The translations under genes were made by a program, and so were the position numbers. From Macrolepiota albuminosa (lineage: Eukaryota > Basidiomycota > Agaricomycetes > Agaricales > Agaricaceae): a DNA stretch of 64,000 nt. The notes beneath the pieces are model-generated. The model was not told the DNA's origin. It worked only from the letters and a program-made list of their open reading frames with translations, and did no database searches. Location of the stretch: the NCBI GenBank assembly GCA_027475525.1, contig JAMWFC010000080.1:310001-374000 (forward strand). Reading direction: 5' to 3'. Below are positions 21,030-33,373 of this stretch, in pieces; position 1 is the stretch's first letter; every line of letters begins with the position of its first letter.

Positions 21030-22294
21030 TAACTGAAGAAAAAGGTTAGAATAAGATGACTAATAAGCAGACATGATGATGTGAAAGTTAAAGTTTACTT
21101 TATGTAAGAGTAGTCTTAGTGAAAGAAGACTGAACTTTTGTGATATTTCAACTTTACTTCACAAAGTATGTGGAGCTAAGAGTACACACATGCACACTTT
21201 GTAAAAGTAGTGTTATGATTTTAATTGTTTGATTTGGAATGAAAACTTAAAAGTTCACACTCAAAAATTGGGTACAAATAGTATTAATACTAAAACCCAA
21301 AGTGAATCTAATTGCTTTGGCCTAAGTAATCCACTCCCCAGGGACCACAAGCCATGGCAAGGTGATTACTTGCCCAACTTCCCTGAAATCCTACCCTTCT
21401 TATACCCTTTCTTCCTATGCATAGACCATTGCATGTTTTGAGCATGTGGGCACCAGTTTGTTGTATTGCTGGGCCCAGACTTTCAGTTGCTGCATTGCCA
21501 AGTCTGGGCAGTTAGATATTGCTCTTGCTGGTGTTGGGTGCATGTAGTCACCCAATTTTCCAGCTCAACCCTTTTCCATTGCTTAGCTGCACCTCTTTCC
21601 TCTCTTTTCTTTCCTTGTTTCCTCTTCCTGCCTGTATATTCATGTGTATATCTTGTTGTGCTTTGTATACATGGCAAAAGTCACAGAGTAGTACTATCTT
21701 CATAGAAGGTGAGGTGTTGGCAATGTTGTTTATTTGATTATAATTGATATGTGATTGGTTTGATCAGATAGATCTTGGATACCCTCCAGGATCTTGCTTT
21801 TTTTTTGGCTTTTGCCTTGATCTTCTTTAACTGGTTGTTTTGCATGCTTGCCATCAGGCTGTTTTTGGGTAGTGGGTGGGATTTATCTCTGAAGTACATA
21901 TGTTGAGTCTACAATTTTCAACCTGCACATATTAGCTTATCATTTTCAGCTATATATGTCATACATAAAACCAATCAATATATTGTTTCTTTTAGTTCTC
22001 TCAGACTATGTCTTGCTTTTAAGACATGTGTATCAATAAGAACAATAATGATAATAATAATAATCTCTGTTTAACACTGACAAGCTAATTACAGAGCTAA
22101 GAGGTAGAAGAATGTTAAATATAGAACAATGAGTCCCTCAAAGTCTCAACATAATGTTAAGACAACTTTATTGACCTGTTAAATATGAGAACAATGAGAT
22201 CTATATATATCAGTGGCAGTTTCAGAAAAACTGAAAATTGTAAAGAGAACACTTAATAACTATGGAACTCCTTCTACAGAGCCAGCAAGCACTG

Positions 22295-22448
22295 ATGATA
22301 AGCAGGAGTTGAGCAGGCATAGAGGCAAGCAAGAGTCAGACAAGAGACTAGCAAGGCTAACTGAGCAATTAATGATAAGCAGGAGTTGAGCAGGCATAGA
22401 GGCAAGCAAGAGTCAGACAAGAGACTAGCAAGGCTAACTGAGCAATTA
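22295..22448. repeat. 77-bp tandem duplication 3
   Basis: 22295-22371 is repeated exactly at 22372-22448 in non-coding AT-rich DNA. Confidence 0.95.
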
Positions 22449-23178
22449 GATGTCGCTCAAGAGCTTACAGTTGGTTCAGTGTATAAGCCAGAAGAACACT
22501 GCTATTGATTGTTCAGCCTGGATTTCTATCTACAGGCTGCCTTTATATACTATATTGGTGGCTGTGCTATTACTACTACTGTTTAACTAATTGGGCCCTG
22601 GTATGTAATAGAGCATGATTAACAATAATTAATGCTAAGTAAGGTCCATGCATATGACTCATCCAGACTGACTACTAGAAGATGAAAGAGGATAGAACAG
22701 GCCAAGTAGTCATTTAAATATGCTAAGAGTAGGCATGTCATTGAAATAAGCTCAGAATAAGGTTGAACATGGTCTGAAAGAACAAAAATAGTAATTTGAC
22801 TTAAAAATAATAAACATGCCTAAAAGTTGGCTCTTAACAAAGGATGCAGATAAACAACATTTGGTCAAAATATGCTCTATATTCTCAGTTGTTTCATAGT
22901 TATAACATTTTCCTCTTATTTCAGTAATCTCATAACTTGTATGTACTGTGTATAGCCTTGTATAGGAAAGCTCTCATTTTTTTTTGTTATAAATTTGTTG
23001 CAGATCAAGTTTGATATTTCTCTGACTATCAGTACCTTACTATTTTTAAACTATTTACTTATATCTAGGTTTATTGTTGTTTCTCTTCTGTGTAAAAGCA
23101 ATTTCTGGAGGCTATAGCTAAGTCATGCAGCCAGCAGAGGGAAATCTAAAATATATTGAATATTATTTAAGTTTTACA

Positions 23179-23342
23179 CACTTCAGGGCATATCAGAAAT
23201 TTTTGAAGAAACACTTATTAAACTGTAAAATTTTCTTTATTAAGAAATTTTTATGAAAGTTTCTGAAAAAACACTCATTAAGAATCACATGATTTATTTC
23301 TAATAGATATTTCTTTAAAAATCTCTAGCATGCCCTGAAGTG
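23179..23342. mobile_element. Putative MITE with terminal inverted repeats
   Basis: The left end CACTTCAGGGCATATCAGA and the right end (read inverted) CACTTCAGGGCATGCTAGA match at 16 of 19 bases, and the AT-rich interior is itself partly palindromic. There is no coding capacity. The target duplication is unclear. Confidence 0.5.
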
Positions 23343-24740
23343 ACAAGCATAGCTATACATTTGGCAGAAGAAGGTCTAAAGAAAACAACTCTGAAAACTT
23401 CCTATGCCAAAGATAATGCTTTCAAGGCTCTGAGTACATGGAAACTACTCACTATAGCATAACAGAAAATAAAAATTGTCTAAAAAAAGAAGTATTTGTA
23501 CTAGAAGATCAACACTATATAAATCATGGACAGAAAACAAGTGCAGCTGAAGTTCTAACAGTTGTATCAGTAGCCAGGACTTGAGGAAATGCAGAAAGGA
23601 AAATCATAGCAAAAGTAGCTTAAGATGAATTGGAGGGACAAAATGAGGGACAAAATAGAGGAACCTCTGACAGATGAGATTTGGGAAGGAAAAGCAAGGA
23701 GCTGGCAAATGGAGTGGATTGACATCAATTTGAAATGATCTTGATCAATAAAAAATCTAATTTAAAAATAACCAGATTGGAATATTTTGATAAAAGGAAA
23801 AACATGACTGGAAGAGAATAAAAGAGGGATGAATAAAAGAAGAATACAAAGAAGAGATAGATAGAGGAAGAATACAAAGGAGAGATAAATGGAAGAAAGA
23901 TATAAAAAAGAGATAAATAGAGAAATAATACAAAGAAGAGATGAATGAAATGATGCTACAGAAATTAAATGATAGCACTGAAACAGACATCACAAAAATG
24001 AAAAATGGAACAACAAATTAGGTTAAAAATGCTGGGAGGTCAGAAGCAAAAAGTTATGTGTATCTGGTGGTCTGTGTACTGTAAAAAAAGTATAAATAGC
24101 TCAAGTAGAGTAGAGAATAAATAGGCAATTGATAGGCAAATGCTTAGTGGTTCTCAGAGAGTGAATCATTTAGGCTGAAGTTTGTTAAAAATCCTTTAGC
24201 TTTTAGAATATTATACATATTTTGAGAAGTAACCTTCCTCAACACCTCAAGTTATTATCAAGAATCAGTGTGAATTAATTAGAGGCAACTTTCTAAGACT
24301 GCAAGAAAGCTCTAAAATTATAGTAATACTTGCACTCTAAATACTACAATACTCAAAGCCTGTACCAACTAAACTGGTAGACCAGCAGAAAATGAGATAT
24401 ATTAAAATTTCTGTTGAAAAGGAGCCTGCAAGCTTTGATATATATGCTAAAGCAAAAAAATAAATTGTGCAAGCAAATAAATAAGTTTTTGCTGCAGATT
24501 GTAAGCAGATGTAATATCTGACTTCATTAGGGTATGCAACATAAACTAAAATGAGATATGATTTATAGAAAAAGCTAGCTAATTATTTCTACTATCTTTT
24601 TTATATATTTAATTTGTCCATCTTTTTTGATGAGATTCTACTTTTTCTACAATTTTGGCCCTGAATTGCAACATTCTATCTTATAATCACTACTGACTAA
24701 TTATATTGTAAGTCACCAAATCAATTATTGCAAGTAGTAA

Positions 24741-24769
24741 GCAACAACAACAACAACAACAACAACAAC
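24741..24769. repeat. CAA/AAC trinucleotide microsatellite
   Basis: About nine uninterrupted CAA units directly at the border of a GC-richer patch. Confidence 0.95.
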
Positions 24770-25130
24770 TTCACCCACGACCACCACCATCCCCTAAGTG
24801 GGATCTTGTGTGCGTCGCTGTTGCTCTGTTCCGGCCGCTTTGGGGGACTGGACTGCCCATTGCCGTCGTTAGGCACAATTCCTTTTTACCGCACCTTGCG
24901 TGTCGGATCCCTTCATCATAACCACCGCCCTCACACTATCCATACCTTCCGAGAAAATGACCACCAGAAACTGCCAACCATCCATCCAGCACACTACCTA
25001 GCATCCAGTATGCCATCGACACCATTCATTAGCTATCCACTGGCGCAATCGACGTGAGACCACATCATGTGAGAGGACACGTGCACTTTCGCATCGTGCA
25101 TGAAGAACGCCAGATGCTGGGATAAGACGG
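24770..25130. other. GC-richer islet inside AT-rich DNA
   Basis: Base composition changes sharply after the microsatellite and returns to AT-rich after ~25130. An open frame to 25057 continues from the repeat but has no recognisable domain. It could be a fragment of gene DNA carried in. Confidence 0.45.
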
Positions 25131-25912
25131 ATAAAAAAGGAAATTGTGATGCAGGGAGGGGATAAGGATAAGCACTAGTATGGACATAAAAACAAAAATA
25201 TCTACTAGGTCTACCGAGGCGTACCCTTACAGGTATTGTCCTTAGCTATGTATTTAGCGGAGGTAGATATCAATCAAGTAACAAGTAACACATTTATACT
25301 TGCCCATTTTCTGAAAAATTCAAATTCTTGTGCTTTTTCTATTCATCTAAAGTTACTGTATCCTTTATCTCCTTACTACTCTTCTATTGATGATGCTTAA
25401 ATTGAGCTAAGATGCACTATCACTAGTACAGCTACTTAGTCAATACTACTTTAGACATGCTAAGTGTTTGAAAAAGTCCTGGACAAGTCTCAAAGAACAT
25501 ATAGTAGGAAAGAAGTTGGTGGCAAGGAAAGTAGATGATTGAATAAGGCTCAGAATACAGCAAGAGAGTACTAAGAGGCACAGAAAGAATTGCCAAGGAA
25601 AGGTGCTAAGTGGCACTTCAAAGAAGTACTAAGAAGTGCTGAGAATGAGTATTAAAAGGCACTAAGTATTAGCATCTAGAATGAAATGATAAAATGACAA
25701 GATTGCTTAGTGGCAAATTCCAAGCTATAGTTGCAAAGCAGTAAAAGATTGCAGAGAGAGAAAAAAAAAAAAAAAAAAAAAACTAAAGCAAAGTTCTTTT
25801 GCCAATATAAACAACTAAAAGATAGTCCATTGCATAGTGATCAAAATAGTGAAATGCAATCTCTTACTGCCAACTTGATGTGCTACTAACAAAAAGTAAG
25901 TATTTATATGTA

Positions 25913-26125
25913 CAGTGGCTTAAAAAAGTGTTCTAGTTTTTGAAAAATGGCATTGGCATGTAAGATTGAAAGTACTTAAAATCTTAAATGAATCATATAA
26001 TATACTATGGTATTGTAACTACAGATCACATCTAAGATTATATAATTTGAATTAAAACTGGTGGAGTAATAGCTATTTTACAATATTCACTCATTGAGAC
26101 ACTTTTTTGAGCATCTTAAAATTTG
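25913..26125. repeat. Tc1 long terminal inverted repeat, left
   Basis: Matches 40135-40347 inverted. The inner border (26093-26114) holds a second, inverted copy of the terminal motif, TGAGACACTTTTTTGAGCA. Confidence 0.75.
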
Positions 26126-27066
26126 GTATTTAGTACTTTGTATGTTCTCTATTTACTTTGATAATTGTTTGAATCCTTTTAAGCATGCATTCTATCAGCC
26201 CTTGGCATATTTCTGATGGTATTTAGCTGGCACCACTGTGGTCTGAAGCAGAGATCACATGTTCTTGCAAGTAGAGAGGATGCAAGTTCAAACTACACTC
26301 ATATGAAAAACACTTTAGATATCATGTGGATTATTTCAACGCTGCCAAAAAGCCATTGCTCACACATGTTGACTAAAGAGGCTTTGTTGTGCAGGCCATA
26401 GTCAAGTAAACCAATCAACATGTGACTTAATGAAGCAATGTAACCACTGCACTCTTATCTGAAACAGGAAAAATAGTTAGAGTTGCCCAGTGGGACAGAA
26501 TTGAAAGAGGTTAAACTCGCTAATTAAGTATGTTCTAGTATGGGTGGGTAGAAAAAGAAGGTGTCAATAGTTTGATCAGGCTGCTGATATGATGTGTGGT
26601 CTATCGGATGGGTCAGCACAACTGTTGAGGTCAGAGTAAAGTTGATTTGATCAGCTGCTTATCATTGGCTTAAAACTGGCAGGTGGCAGGACTATCATTG
26701 GCCTACTTAGCTAGCTCATACTATTGTGGGTTTTGAATTTCAGGATTGATCTCCAGAAGATACTATCTAGGTGCAGAGAAGGTTATAGTATTGTGAGGCC
26801 TTACCAGAAGTTATAGCTTAGAGAGAGCCAATAGACAATCAGTCTTTTAAGACCTATACCAATCAAATACTGGCAAGCATTGCTAAGAGTAGAAGAATCA
26901 GAAGAAAATAGGGATGACATAATAACAGCAGATAAATTGGGGTCTTAATATGGAGAAATACCATATCTTACTATACTGCATGACCTAGAACATAATATCC
27001 AAGCAATATGCATGTAAAAATAGGTCTCAAAAAATAAAAGGGTTTATTATGATCATCATTATCATT

Positions 27067-27713
27067 CTACTCCTTTGCAACCCTCTCCCACAATTTATGC
27101 ACATCATGAGGAGGTATTTCATACTGTCTAAGATGCTTCTTGAGATGTTGTTTAATAAAGTTGCGATCAGAAACATTGAGCTGGCCATCAGAGAACATTA
27201 AAGTTGTTGTTCTCAAACTACTTATCAGCCTTTTTGGAGTTGTATTTGGGGTTATTGTTCTGTTGAAAATAGTGGGCACCCTCCTCTATCTTCAACTTTT
27301 CAAAGCTCTTCTTTGCTCTATCATCTAAAATTTCATAGTAATGCTCTGCATCCATGATCTTCACTATCTCTACCAATCTTTCTACTCTATTTCAATTCAT
27401 ACAGCCCTATACCATAAGATTATTCCCTTTTTCATGCTTCACAATAAATGTAGTTATTTGGTCTGAAATGTTTTCCTCTTATAGCTTCCATACATACTGC
27501 TTCTCATCTGACCCAATCTTGTTGATCTTTGTCTTATCTGTCCACATCACTCTTTTTCAGTCCTCCACAGTCTACTTCTGATGCTCTTAAGCCTATTTAA
27601 GTTGTAGTTGCCAATGTCTAGCTTTAAGCATAGGAACTTTTCTCTTCAGTTTTTCAGCATATTCTGGACAGTCTGAAGAGTGTTGGAAATGATATTGTTG
27701 ATAAAATTGATAG
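27067..27713 (-). pseudogene. Tc1/mariner transposase, C-terminal part (decayed)
   Basis: Minus-strand reading with several stops and shifts still shows the DDE-type landmarks WTDKTKINKIGSDEKQYVW (first Asp region) and HYFQQNNNPKYNSKKA (second Asp region, here Asn). The last stretch to 27067 has little left of the third motif. It continues the N-terminal part at 39755-39987 once the gypsy element is removed. Confidence 0.7.
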
Positions 27714-27718
27714 CTTGG

Positions 27719-27894
27719 TGTAACCGGAGTTACGGATTAGAACTATCTTGTGTGTATCACACAAGTGCTAAATCAGACCGCAGTATTGGATTGACTAGTA
27801 CTTAGAGTAAAAACAAGATGTTGTCTTACGTAATACTCTACTAATTGATTATAGCGTCGTTGACGCTGATGGTAATACGGATGACTCCATTACA
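27719..27894 (-). repeat. Gypsy 3' LTR
   Basis: 176 bp. Differs from the 5' LTR at a handful of transitions (for example GGATT/GGGTT, TATTGG/TATCGG, CATTACA/CGTTACA). Confidence 0.9.
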
Positions 27895-28280
27895 TACCCT
27901 CCAATGAGACCGAATACTCGGTCTTGAGAAAGGGAGGTAAAGCGCGATGAAAGATGCACGGTAGTGCAGCAGAGATGAAAGATGCACGGTAGTGCAACAA
28001 CGGGTGAATGCACGCATATGGCATGGCTGCAAGGCGTTAGCACTCATGCGCCATGGAGATGTGTCGGCTGGACACAATAAAAAGCAGTCCTTATCAGACA
28101 TGGGTGCAGGGGCGCCAGCAGTAGATAGCCAATGGTGTGTATATAAAAAATATAAAAAACAAAAAAGGATGACCCCTCCTCTGGGTCCGCTGTATCTACA
28201 CGCGACTCTATAGTGCGTATCAGCTGAAATGGCTTGAGTTAAATACTCAGAGGTACATACACAATAATGTATACAAGGGT

Positions 28281-31200
28281 CTAGGACCCGGATGATGATG
28301 CTCCCGCAACAGCGCCCGTCTCAGTCACCATTGCCTCCTCCAGTGCGACGTTAATCGCGGGAGGGGGAGGCGCTGATTCCGTCCTCGGTGGGGTTATAGG
28401 CCCCTCGGCTGCAGGCGTGTCTACCACCATAGGCTCTGTTAGTGCGACGTTAATCGCTGAAGCGGTGGTGGTAAGCGTACCCTGCTCTGCCGTGCGTGAC
28501 AGGAGATTGACCCGGCCTGGGTCCATGTCTGCTGCTGGCAGGTCATGCGCTGCTGAGCGTTTTAGGAGGTTGACCCGATTCGGGTCCATGCCAATCAAGT
28601 AATAGAGGCCGTTGGCCTCAGGGTTTTCCGGGAGCTTGCTCTCCTCGTGGTGCTTGAACATCAGACGATAGTGATCATCTTCAGTCATCTCCCGCCATCC
28701 ATCCCATTGCGGGATTGCGGCGGGGGTGCCATACTTGGAGAGGCGCTCCATGCGCTCGTCATCGACCTGCTTAAAGATGTCCATAGACATTGTGGGGGAA
28801 TGGAACTGCTGTTCCAGGAAGACTACGCCGTACGTGTAAGTGTGGTCCACCCATTCCAGCGGAATCCGGTTGTGTAAAAGGACGCGTAACGCGTCGTTGT
28901 CGGAGAAGTTCCGTGCATAGTCGTCGGGCACGTGAACTTGGTGGATTTCGAGCTGCGGCCCACGTTGGGGCTCAAATGGCTGCTCGGGGAACATGGCATC
29001 ATACGAGGCAATCGCCTCTCGATAAAGCCCTGGACGGGCCACAACGAGGGTCATGCACCGTACGATCACCGGCTTGGCTGCACTGTTAGCGCACAATGCT
29101 CGACATAGGGCAAACCCAAAGAGGGTCCGCCAGTGCATGCAATAGGCATGATCCACGGCGATACCTTGATAGGTATTTTCCAGCCCAGGTCGGCCAAAGA
29201 CCAGCGCGTACTGCGCCAGTTGGTCAAGGTCGAATGGGGTGGCTGGATCCTGAGCGCGCATTACACGCAACGCCGTGGTGCCATCGTCTTTTGTGCGCAA
29301 AAAGCGCCCCAGAATGTGTCGTCGCTCGACAAGAGCGAGGTTGTCAGGGCCCTGCATCAGGTTGACGAGGTCTTGGTACCTAGGCTCCTTCATCAGGAGC
29401 TGCATGGTTCGATCATGCAGAGCCTCCACTGTTTGCTGCGCGAACATCTGGAGCTCTGTGATTAACATATACACGACGATTCTGTCGCGACGCGGGACGT
29501 GTGCATTGGCGTAATACTTATAGAGCTGGTCCAGCTCTAGAGGAGTGCGGGGAAGACTGTGTGGGGCGTGCTTATACACAATCGTGCCCGGAATGTGGGC
29601 AGGATGGCCAGAGGAGTATTCATATGATGCCGCTCTAGTGGGGCGTGCTTATACACAATCGTGCCCGGAATGTGGGCAGGATGGCCAGAGGAGTATTCAT
29701 ATGATGCCGCTCTATTGGCGTCAGCTCCCATCAACACCGTATTCGTGGCATACAAATAATAGGTGCAATGGCTGAGTGCTCCTCTAAAGCACGAGTTCAT
29801 TCGCTCGATATCGAGCGGACCCCACACCTTCACCCCCAAGCCATCGGGAATCCTCCCCGAACATTCATCCTTGGCCCTCGACTTCTGGGCCTTTAGCTCC
29901 TTGGCGTGAATCGCCTTCTTCTTTGCAATGCGCTTATTGCGCGCTACTCGTTGGAATCGGTCTGTGGCCGATTCCCCCTCCTCCCCGTCCTCCTCCTGCT
30001 CCGAGCTCAACTCTCCATAGTCGCTCTTATCGGACAGGGATGGTACCGGTTTTTTGCCTTCATCAGGCCTAGTCTTCCCCCTCGAGGTCGCCACCAGACC
30101 ATCATACTGCTCCGGCGTACGGGGGTCTGGAGTCAAGGCGACCACGGGATACTTTGCTGGTGGGGCCGGTACAAACACCGGCAACATAAACAACATCTGG
30201 ACTTCTTCCGCTCGTGCGGGAATGCCAGCAGGAAAGAGTATAACCTCCAATTTGGAGGCATCGAGAGGCGGCTTGCGGCCGCGGCGCTGACGAGACGGCC
30301 CCGACTTGGTCAGGGCGGACGATTCTGGTTGTGGCTGAGCCACCAGAGGGGCAGGCGCATTTCGTGCCAGAGTATTCCCTCCAGGCCCAGCGCGAGGATT
30401 GACAGTAACAGGCGCTCTTGGCGCCACAGCGACGGGTTTGGACCCCCTAGGTGGGGCCCGAGATGATGCGGGTTCCCGCTGACCCAAGGACAGACCTGCC
30501 AAGGGTTCACTGACGGCAGCCAGCGACTCTGAAGAGGCCTGCGGACCCAACTCAAGTAGCTGCGATGACGAAGCCACGGGCTGAGGAGGCTGCTCATGGC
30601 GTGCGAATTGCGCTTCCGACGGCATCCTTGCCTGTGGAGGAGCGACCGGTCGACTGGGCTGATATCTAGCCCTCTTGACCTCAGCGGTCGATTCCTCACT
30701 CATGGCGATTTTGCGCTTAGAAGCGCGTTCGATCTGCTCCAGCGCTGCGACGCGCTGCCTCTTCATCAGCTCGATCTGGTCGAGCAGCCCCTCCATTACC
30801 ATTACGGCCAAGCTGTCCTGCAGAAAGGACGCAGTTGCAGGGACTGGCTGTCCTGCTGCTTCCAGTCTGCCCAACAGCACGTCTGACCCAGCTACACTCT
30901 GCGCTTGTCAGTTGCAGGGACTGGCTGTCCTGCTGCTTCCAGTCTGCCCAACAGCACGTCTGACCCAGCTACACTCTGCGCTTGTGGTGCAGGCTCCCCA
31001 TATGACTCTTCCACGGGCCGGTGCGCCCATGGTACTGACGGTGGCCCCGTCACCACACCCGCATATGTCGGATACGACGCAGTTGGACGTGACGACGGTT
31101 CCTGATAATAGCGCTTGCGGCGCGTGCTGTCCTCCGGGTGCCCATAGCGCCCTTCATCATCGACCTCCATCTCTTGCGAGTGGAGGGGCGTCTGATAGGG

Positions 31201-31368
31201 AAGCGGCTCATCACGGCCTGGATAGGCCACCGCTGACTGAAACTGGCTTGCCGCCGGATATGGCGGCTGCCTCGGGTACTGAGTTGACACTTGTATATTC
31301 GGGGGTCTCCCCCCTCCACTAGAGCCTTGCCGGCTCTGATCAGTATTTTGCGGCCCCCAATAGGCCAT
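28281..31368 (-). CDS. Gypsy ORF3, unknown protein (split by two 77-bp duplications)
   Basis: Three overlapping minus-strand frames (31368-30892, 30880-29537, 29579-28281) become one ~977-codon frame when the duplications at 30832-30985 and 29561-29714 are collapsed. The start MAYWGPQNTDQSRQ is the first ATG after the spacer. The first ~450 residues are rich in Pro, Ser, Arg and Gln, with an acidic patch (SSEQEEDGEEGES) next to a basic one (NKRIAKKKAIHAKELKAQK). The second half looks globular (VKVWGPLDIERMNSCF, LFGFALCRALCA, WVDHTYTYGVVFLEQQF). The C-terminus has two pairs of internal repeats (MDPNRVNLLKR/MDPGRVNLLSR and INVALTEPMV/INVALEEAMV). No transmembrane segment, protease, RT or zinc motif was seen. 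I do not recognise a family, and it need not be env-like. Confidence 0.7.
29561..29714. repeat. 77-bp tandem duplication 4 (in gypsy ORF3)
   Basis: 29561-29637 is repeated exactly at 29638-29714. It breaks ORF3. Confidence 0.95.
30832..30985. repeat. 77-bp tandem duplication 5 (in gypsy ORF3)
   Basis: 30832-30908 is repeated exactly at 30909-30985. It breaks ORF3. Confidence 0.95.
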
Positions 31369-31612
31369 TTTCGCTAAACACGTAGACTACGTGTATTGGG
31401 ACTTGAGAAAAGAGGAAAAAAAAAAAAAACAATCTCCCAACTCCGCTAGTGGTGTAAACAACCACAAATACACGCCACCCGGCCTCTCACCGGCAATCAT
31501 AGTCGCATAAACGGTCACAAACAGTAGCCACAATTAGTAGCCACCTGGTTATTCACCGGCCATCAAAGTGGACTTCGTCCACATTCCACCACCCCACGCG
31601 CATTATGCGCGT
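31369..31612 (-). promoter_or_regulatory. Spacer between gypsy pol and ORF3 with three perfect hairpins
   Basis: Perfect inverted repeats lie at 31596-31612 (ACGCGCAT/ATGCGCGT around the pol stop), 31568-31582 (GTGGAC/GTCCAC) and 31379-31393 (CACGTAG/CTACGTG), the last 10 bases before the ORF3 ATG. The pol stop reads TAATG, so stop and ATG overlap. A role in ORF3 translation or expression is inference. Confidence 0.5.
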
Positions 31613-31800
31613 TTTGCTAGCTGTTGAGGGTGTTTCACGCCCTGCAACTCTAGGTACCTGTCCATTGCTGCAAGGTCTCTGCAGTTCACGAGTGGTTCCC
31701 AGGTAGTATCACCTAAGCTCCACCTCACCTCGAATTCGAGGTTTCCTTTTGCCCACCGGTGACCGATGAGGTCATCTACAAACCACTCCTGGTCATTGCC
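31603..31800 (-). other. Chromodomain at the gypsy integrase C-terminus
   Basis: The last ~60 residues have the chromodomain pattern: hydrophobic start FVDDLIGHR, EFEVRWSLGD and TTWEPLVN. In chromoviruses this domain can direct integration to marked chromatin. Confidence 0.75.
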
Positions 31801-32353
31801 AGTTCCAAAGTCATACGGCTCCGGCATTGCGCGATTAGGAAATAGCGCATCACTACTGGCCATATACGGTCGCAATAGCGACACGTGAAACTTGGGCACT
31901 ATCCTGTGCACTTGCAGTGCCTGGGGTAGTTCCAGCACGTAGTTAGACGTGCTCGGTTCCGCCTCAAGGACTTTATATGGTCCAATCCATTTCAGACACA
32001 GCTTGCTCGCCCTGCCTTTCGGCAAGTTCAAGTTCTTCGTCGAAAGGTACACTAGGCTCCCTTTCTCGATATCCGGCTCATCACGTCTGCGATTATTCGC
32101 ATGTTTGGTTTGCCACACACGTGATTCTATAATCGCGTCATGGGCATCTGCCAGATTCCTTAGCGCGTTGCGCGCAAACTGCTTGACTCCCACATGAATA
32201 ACTTCGTCCATACAAAGTTCACGAATCATGGATGGCATGTAGCCATTGTTGAGTTCAAAGGGTGAGTACCCTGTGGTTTCCGATATACTCACGTTTATCG
32301 CGAATTCCACGAGTGGACATCTATCCACCCAGTCCTTCTGATCAGGACGTATG

Positions 32354-32507
32354 AACGCTCGCAAGATTTGCGCAATATTTCTATTCGCACGTTCCGTTTG
32401 ACCATCCGTTTGCGGATGAAACAATGTCGAAACGCTCGCAAGATTTGCGCAATATTTCTATTCGCACGTTCCGTTTGACCATCCGTTTGCGGATGAAACA
32501 ATGTCGA
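32354..32507. repeat. 77-bp tandem duplication 6 (in gypsy integrase)
   Basis: 32354-32430 is repeated exactly at 32431-32507. It breaks the integrase frame near QTDGQTERANR. Confidence 0.95.
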
Positions 32508-33373
32508 CATGAGCAACTTGCTCCTAGCAGCTTGTGCAACTCCTTCCACTATTTGGAAGTAAACTTAGCATCTCGATCGCTCACGATCGAGCTGGGCAGT
32601 CCATGGAGACGTACTATCTCCTTGAGATAGATCCACGACAAGTCTGACGTGGTCATGGTGGTTCTCACTGGAATGAGATGGACCATACTGGTCATTCTGC
32701 AGATCACTACCCACAGGTAGTTAAAGCCTTTTGACTCAGGGAACGGACCTATAAAGTCCATCCCAATTGAATCCCAAGGTTTGACCGGTATGGGTAGCGA
32801 ATGCAGCTTTCCCAGTGGCTTCAAAGTCGATACTTTCGACTGTTGACATAGCTCGCATGTCAAGCAGAATTGGCTCGTCTCTTTGGCCATTTGCAGCCAC
32901 CAGTACCAGCGTCGCACATAGTCCAGCGTTTTCTGAGTTCCGAAGTGGCCCACTACTCTATGGGCCTGGTCCAGGATAGTTGTAATCAGCGACCTCTCCC
33001 GGGGAATGCAGATGACTTTGGACCCCGTGGGTCTGGTAAGGTAGACGAGCTGCTGCTCCATCCGGAAGCGCGGATGCGCTTGGATATTGTTCAGAATCTC
33101 TACGAAGAGATTATCATCCTTGTATCCTTGCTGGATATGTGTGCGGAATTGCACATTGCCTAAGTCGGCCGGTGCAGGCGTATGGTCCTTTGACTCCAGC
33201 GCTTGCTGGAGCGTCATATCAGTACCTCTCATAGGCACCTCTTGCCTCGTCTCTTCACGTGGCTGAGGGACCTCATGATCCACTAGCACCTGAGCTTCGA
33301 TATCGCGAGTCTCTCGCTGTTCCTGCAGTCGCTTACTGCGACGTGTTTCCTGCGCTCGCATGGCGTGTAACTC

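Larger units (their letters stand above)
19871..25912. other. AT-rich gene-free region with old repeats
   Basis: No coding frame of interest. The sequence is strongly AT-rich and holds diverged dispersed repeats: for example ~20570-20617 and ~23099-23146 share CTATRGCT-type text ending CAGCCAGCAGAGG. It also has a 22-base A run at 25761-25782 and short tandem copies listed separately. It looks like decayed transposon sequence. Confidence 0.6.

Noticed and set aside
26220..26310. tRNA- or SINE-like segment with a B-box-like GTTCAAACT
   Set aside because: No cloverleaf can be drawn and the A box is poor. A chance match in AT-rich DNA is as likely.
27946..28000. 28-bp tandem repeat that might resemble a CRISPR or array
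   Set aside because: Only two imperfect units inside a gypsy untranslated region of a eukaryotic genome.
30675..31322. 215-codon plus-strand frame opposite gypsy ORF3
   Set aside because: Runs through a 77-bp artefact and mirrors the Pro-rich ORF3; no independent support.
28281..31368. Gypsy ORF3 as an envelope-like gene
   Set aside because: No signal peptide and no transmembrane helix; its position alone is not enough.
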